64,000 nucleotides of DNA. Source: Epiperipatus broadwayi (Eukaryota > Onychophora > Udeonychophora > Euonychophora > Peripatidae). The stretch is taken from positions 5,577,845 through 5,641,844 of the forward strand of contig JAQFVV010000027.1 of the NCBI GenBank assembly GCA_028023455.1. Direction: 5' to 3'. The notes beneath the pieces were generated by a model. That model was not told where the DNA came from. It was given only the letters and a program-made list of their open reading frames with translations, and ran no database searches. Made by a program: the position numbers and the translations under genes. Positions 60,890 to 64,000 of the stretch are shown here, one piece after another; positions within the stretch are counted from its first letter, which is position 1; the number at the start of each line of letters is the position of its first letter.

Positions 60890-61510
60890 TTAATAAAAAA
60901 TTGTTATTATATTTTAAACTTTGTCAGTATTTATGTTTGTTTAATTCTGTCTCGAATATACAATCATTTGAAAATAAGACAACACCTGGGTAATTGTAAG
61001 AAATAGTTGTATTTTTATTTTATTTTTTTTTGTTTTGTTTTTTTAGAATTTTGACAATTTTATTTTTGAGAAATAAAACATTTTGGCATTACTATTTATA
61101 GATTTTTTTGAGTGTGTTATTATTGCAAAATAATGTCAGCATGTTTAACATGTATATAATTTTTTTAAATATATTTTTCATTACTTTTCACAGTAAATAT
61201 TTTGGTATGATTATATAATGCTAAAGAATAACCAATTTCACACTCTTTGTTTCAGTACTTGTTTGTTTGAATTTGTTCACAAGTAGTTGATAGATTATCC
61301 TCAATATTTGCATTTATCAAGAATTTAATATTTGTGTATAAATTTGTTAATGCAAGTTTGTAAGAAGTTATTGTGGTAAAAGTGGCTCTGAAGAAGACTG
61401 CAGAACAGTCGAAATGTAAGATTGTGCCTGAATATAGGTCAATAAAAGGTTTTGCTAAAAATTGTTCAAAGTAGTGGATAAATTGTATTTATATAAGATA
61501 TTACTGCTAA
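60890..61510. repeat. Relative of the 58365-59180 element (one end recognisable)
   Basis: 61386-61500 carries CTGAAGAAGACTGCAGAACA, AGTCGAAATGTAAGATTGTG, TTTTGCTAAAAATTGTTCAA and AAATTGTATTTATATAA, in the same order as the right half of the 58365-59180 element. The matching left end was not located with confidence. Confidence 0.5.
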
Positions 61511-61786
61511 ATAAAGTGGTGAATTTGGTATTATTTCTGAGTTATGGTATTTAATAACATGTTTGTGAAAAGTAAAATGATAAATTGATTATCTCTCTGA
61601 CTTTGCAGGCTATTTTCTAACTTGTTTCATCATATTGACCTGCTACTTAGCAAGGTATAGGGGCTACTATATATCTTGACAGCCATGTTACAATATGGGT
61701 AAACATACTGATTTTCTTTATCCGTTCACTCTATGTTGTACTGGTTTTTCTCTTTCCTATCTATATCTTTTCAATTCGTCTCATAT

Positions 61787-62060
61787 AGCAATGGTGTTCA
61801 AACCATCGATCGCGGAGCAATTTTTGGTCGATTTCTTGTTTATCCCTTCTTACTTACAAATTTAATTAAAACTGAAAACATAATATTTTATTTATTATTA
61901 TTTTAGTAATAGTTAAGATTTTACTTCATTAACACTTAAAATAAATTAGTATATATATGTGCTCTGCGCACAGATAATGAAGCTATTAATTGTCTGTGAA
62001 ATTATTAAAATTTACCGTCAAGCGCTTTCGGGACAGTTTATAGTCCCATATTCATGGCGA
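61787..62060 (+). mobile_element. Possible hAT-like element end
   Basis: CAATGGTGTTCAAACCATCG followed by a GATCGCGGAGC-type stretch resembles the 5' ends of some hAT elements (CAGTGNTTTTCAAACC form). CpG-containing sequence near 62020-62070 may belong to the same element. No transposase and no second end seen. Confidence 0.3.
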
Positions 62061-62069
62061 CTTGTATTC

Positions 62070-63635
62070 GATTAATAACTATATATTAATTTATTATTAT
62101 TTTGTATTATTTTTTAATTCTCTTTAAGTGTATTGCAATTAGCCACTTCTTCATATCAATCTGACTATGAAAATATTGTGATGTCCAAACAATGCCAAAA
62201 TTCACATGAATTTTTTTTAATCAACCAGCATTTCTTGTAATTTATGAGTTTGTAATCACTCTGTTGTTTTTTCTAACTTTGATTTTCTAAAATAGAGAAA
62301 TAAATATTCTATTCCAATATATTTGTTTTATTTATTGTTTAAAACAATTAAAAGTGATAAATTTTTAAATATACAAAGTTTTTAGGGCTGGGAGAGTGTA
62401 TCCTCCAAAGTGAGTGATTGCATTTAACTACATAGTTGTGCATAATCAGATGTCAGGTTGGGAGAACATGATTTATATAAGAGAATAGATTGCCAAATAA
62501 CTGTATAGAAAATTATCTCACATTGTAAAAATAGTTGAACACCATTTCCATATATACTAGCATTATTCACTTTGTTATAAGTTTTGTCTAAACCTGGTGA
62601 AAGAAATTTTAATTTTCTTTTTTTATTCGAATATATCTGACAAAATTGTTTCTCGTTACTCCTTGTAATCTTTGTTCCTCTATCTTTTCTAAATCCAAAC
62701 TGAGCGTCAATTACATATATTTTTGTAGTTTTTTTAAAAAATTAAAATGAATAGAGAAAAGAGGGGAAAAGTCATAAATTTGAAGAAATCACATAATTTG
62801 CTAGCTTTAACTAGGAATTCATCAAGATAAAATTTTGTTTTCCTATGGAAATAATTAGTTTTACAATACTAATGTATGCTGCTTATATAGCAGCCATGAG
62901 AAGGTTATTATCCACTTACGCCAGATATCAGAAGAGAAGTTGTTTCATAGAAAATATATTAAACAAGATCCACCTTGCTAATAACTTAAGATGTAATTTC
63001 TCCATCTCCCATTTCAAATCAATGACTCTTTTTTAAATGTTCAATCAAAAATCTATTCAAAGAATTATGGCATAAAAAATTGAATTTTTATGATGTTCCA
63101 ACCCCCTCCCCCCATATCTAATAGTAAACCAGCTGAATTTGATTTTTCTAGATGCAAATGGAACTCTCATAACAATATCTGTTTTATAAATGAATTTATT
63201 AGGCACTGATTTATATGAATGATGACAACATTAACAACATAGTTAACAACTGTAATTGAAGGACTTAATAAAACCGCTGATGGATCTATTTCTGTTGGAA
63301 TCTCTGAAGTTCCTTTATGATATTTTGTTAGTTAAGTTGTTAAAAAAAATTCATATATTCAAATAAATACTTAAAGAAATGTATATTTTTAAAAACCTAT
63401 TTAACCTGTGATATCATACTATAGCACATGGTTTGAAGTCCGCCCTTAAAATGTATCGGTCGTGCCAATATTTATGTCTTTATGTATATGAAGTGAGACA
63501 TAAATACAGTTCATTGCAAATCCCTGAGTTTCAGTCTAGTTTTTCCTAATCAAATGATTCTGGTTATTCCAGCAAACTTTTTTCATCCATCTATGTTATG
63601 TGATTCTAACATTATCATGTGATACAGATTAAGAC
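62070..63635. other. AT-rich stretch, no gene seen
   Basis: No exon, RNA gene or clear repeat recognised. A GC-richer spot lies near 63430-63530. Confidence 0.4.
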
Positions 63636-63639
63636 TTCA

Positions 63640-64000
63640 GCTGTTCAACTATTAGCTTCTTTTTTAGTGCTGTATCCAGTCCATCTGTTCTTCAGCCTCT
63701 TAATTGTTTGTTTTTCATCCATATATTTTATATCAATATCCTTAATGCAACATGTATCTCCATATTTCATTACATCAGTACTGCACTCTTATTAACTAGT
63801 AAAGACTAGTAAAACAGATTTATTAAAAACCTTTGTCTTCAACACACACTTTTTGTTCAAACTGAATGTCATTCATTATGTCCTCATCTATATTAACATT
63901 GTGATTAAGATATTTAATTTAATTCATTACCATCAATCTTTATTTCATTGAGCATTAATAAGCTTTTCAGCATTTATTATTAATCCTACTTTTTTATTTT
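63640..64000 (-). mobile_element. RTE-clade LINE copy G, decayed, runs off the window
   Basis: The minus-strand counterpart of the copy A segment about 2850-3340 is recognisable: GTAAAGACTAGTAAAACAGA, TTATTAAAAACCTTTGTCTT, TTCATTATGTCCTCATCTAT, AGCATTTATTATTAATCCTA and CTTTTTTATTTT follow the same order. Indels break every frame. Confidence 0.7.

Overview
This window is AT-rich animal nuclear DNA, roughly 70% A+T by eye, dominated by repeats. The animal assignment rests on a spliced gene of the verprolin/WIP family and on many RTE-clade LINE copies. An invertebrate is likely, but the sequence does not settle the phylum. Single-exon reading frames longer than about 100 codons are almost all dead retrotransposon fragments.

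The one clear host gene is a WIP/verprolin (WIPF/Vrp1) homologue on the minus strand. Its coding exons lie at 17885-18071 (start codon), 15639-15776, 14664-15554 and 12562-12657. They join in phase to at least 437 codons: a poly-proline N-terminus with an actin-binding WH2 motif, a long proline-rich middle, and a WASP-binding C-terminus. A compact GC-richer block at 55991-56230, with a strong minus-strand splice donor and a YY1-like motif, is a plausible promoter and 5' non-coding first exon. If so, intron 1 is about 38 kb and most of the repeats here are intronic.

Region by region. 1-790: the 3' end of a dead hAT transposon. 2.1-6.0 kb: a DNA transposon with long inverted ends, split by RTE copy A. 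6.4-6.75 kb: a fold-back element. 7.0-8.03 kb: a TA-flanked element with short terminal inverted repeats. 9.0-12.3 kb: two more RTE fragments. 12.5-18.1 kb: WIP coding exons, with a tRNA-like sequence in an intron. 18.1-55.9 kb: probable first intron, holding fold-back elements, relics of other LINE families, tandem repeats and further RTE copies. 56-64 kb: promoter-like block, then a dense cluster of one modular fold-back family, RTE copy E, a nested inverted-repeat element, and a decayed RTE copy running off the end.

The most unusual content is not a gene system. It is a family of modular inverted-repeat elements, called FB-A here, in solo-arm, short fold-back and head-to-head forms, seven of them packed into 57-61 kb. 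Other nested or inverted structures include an inverted duplication of an old LINE 3' region at 39.56-40.35 kb. I found no CRISPR array, operon or defence locus.
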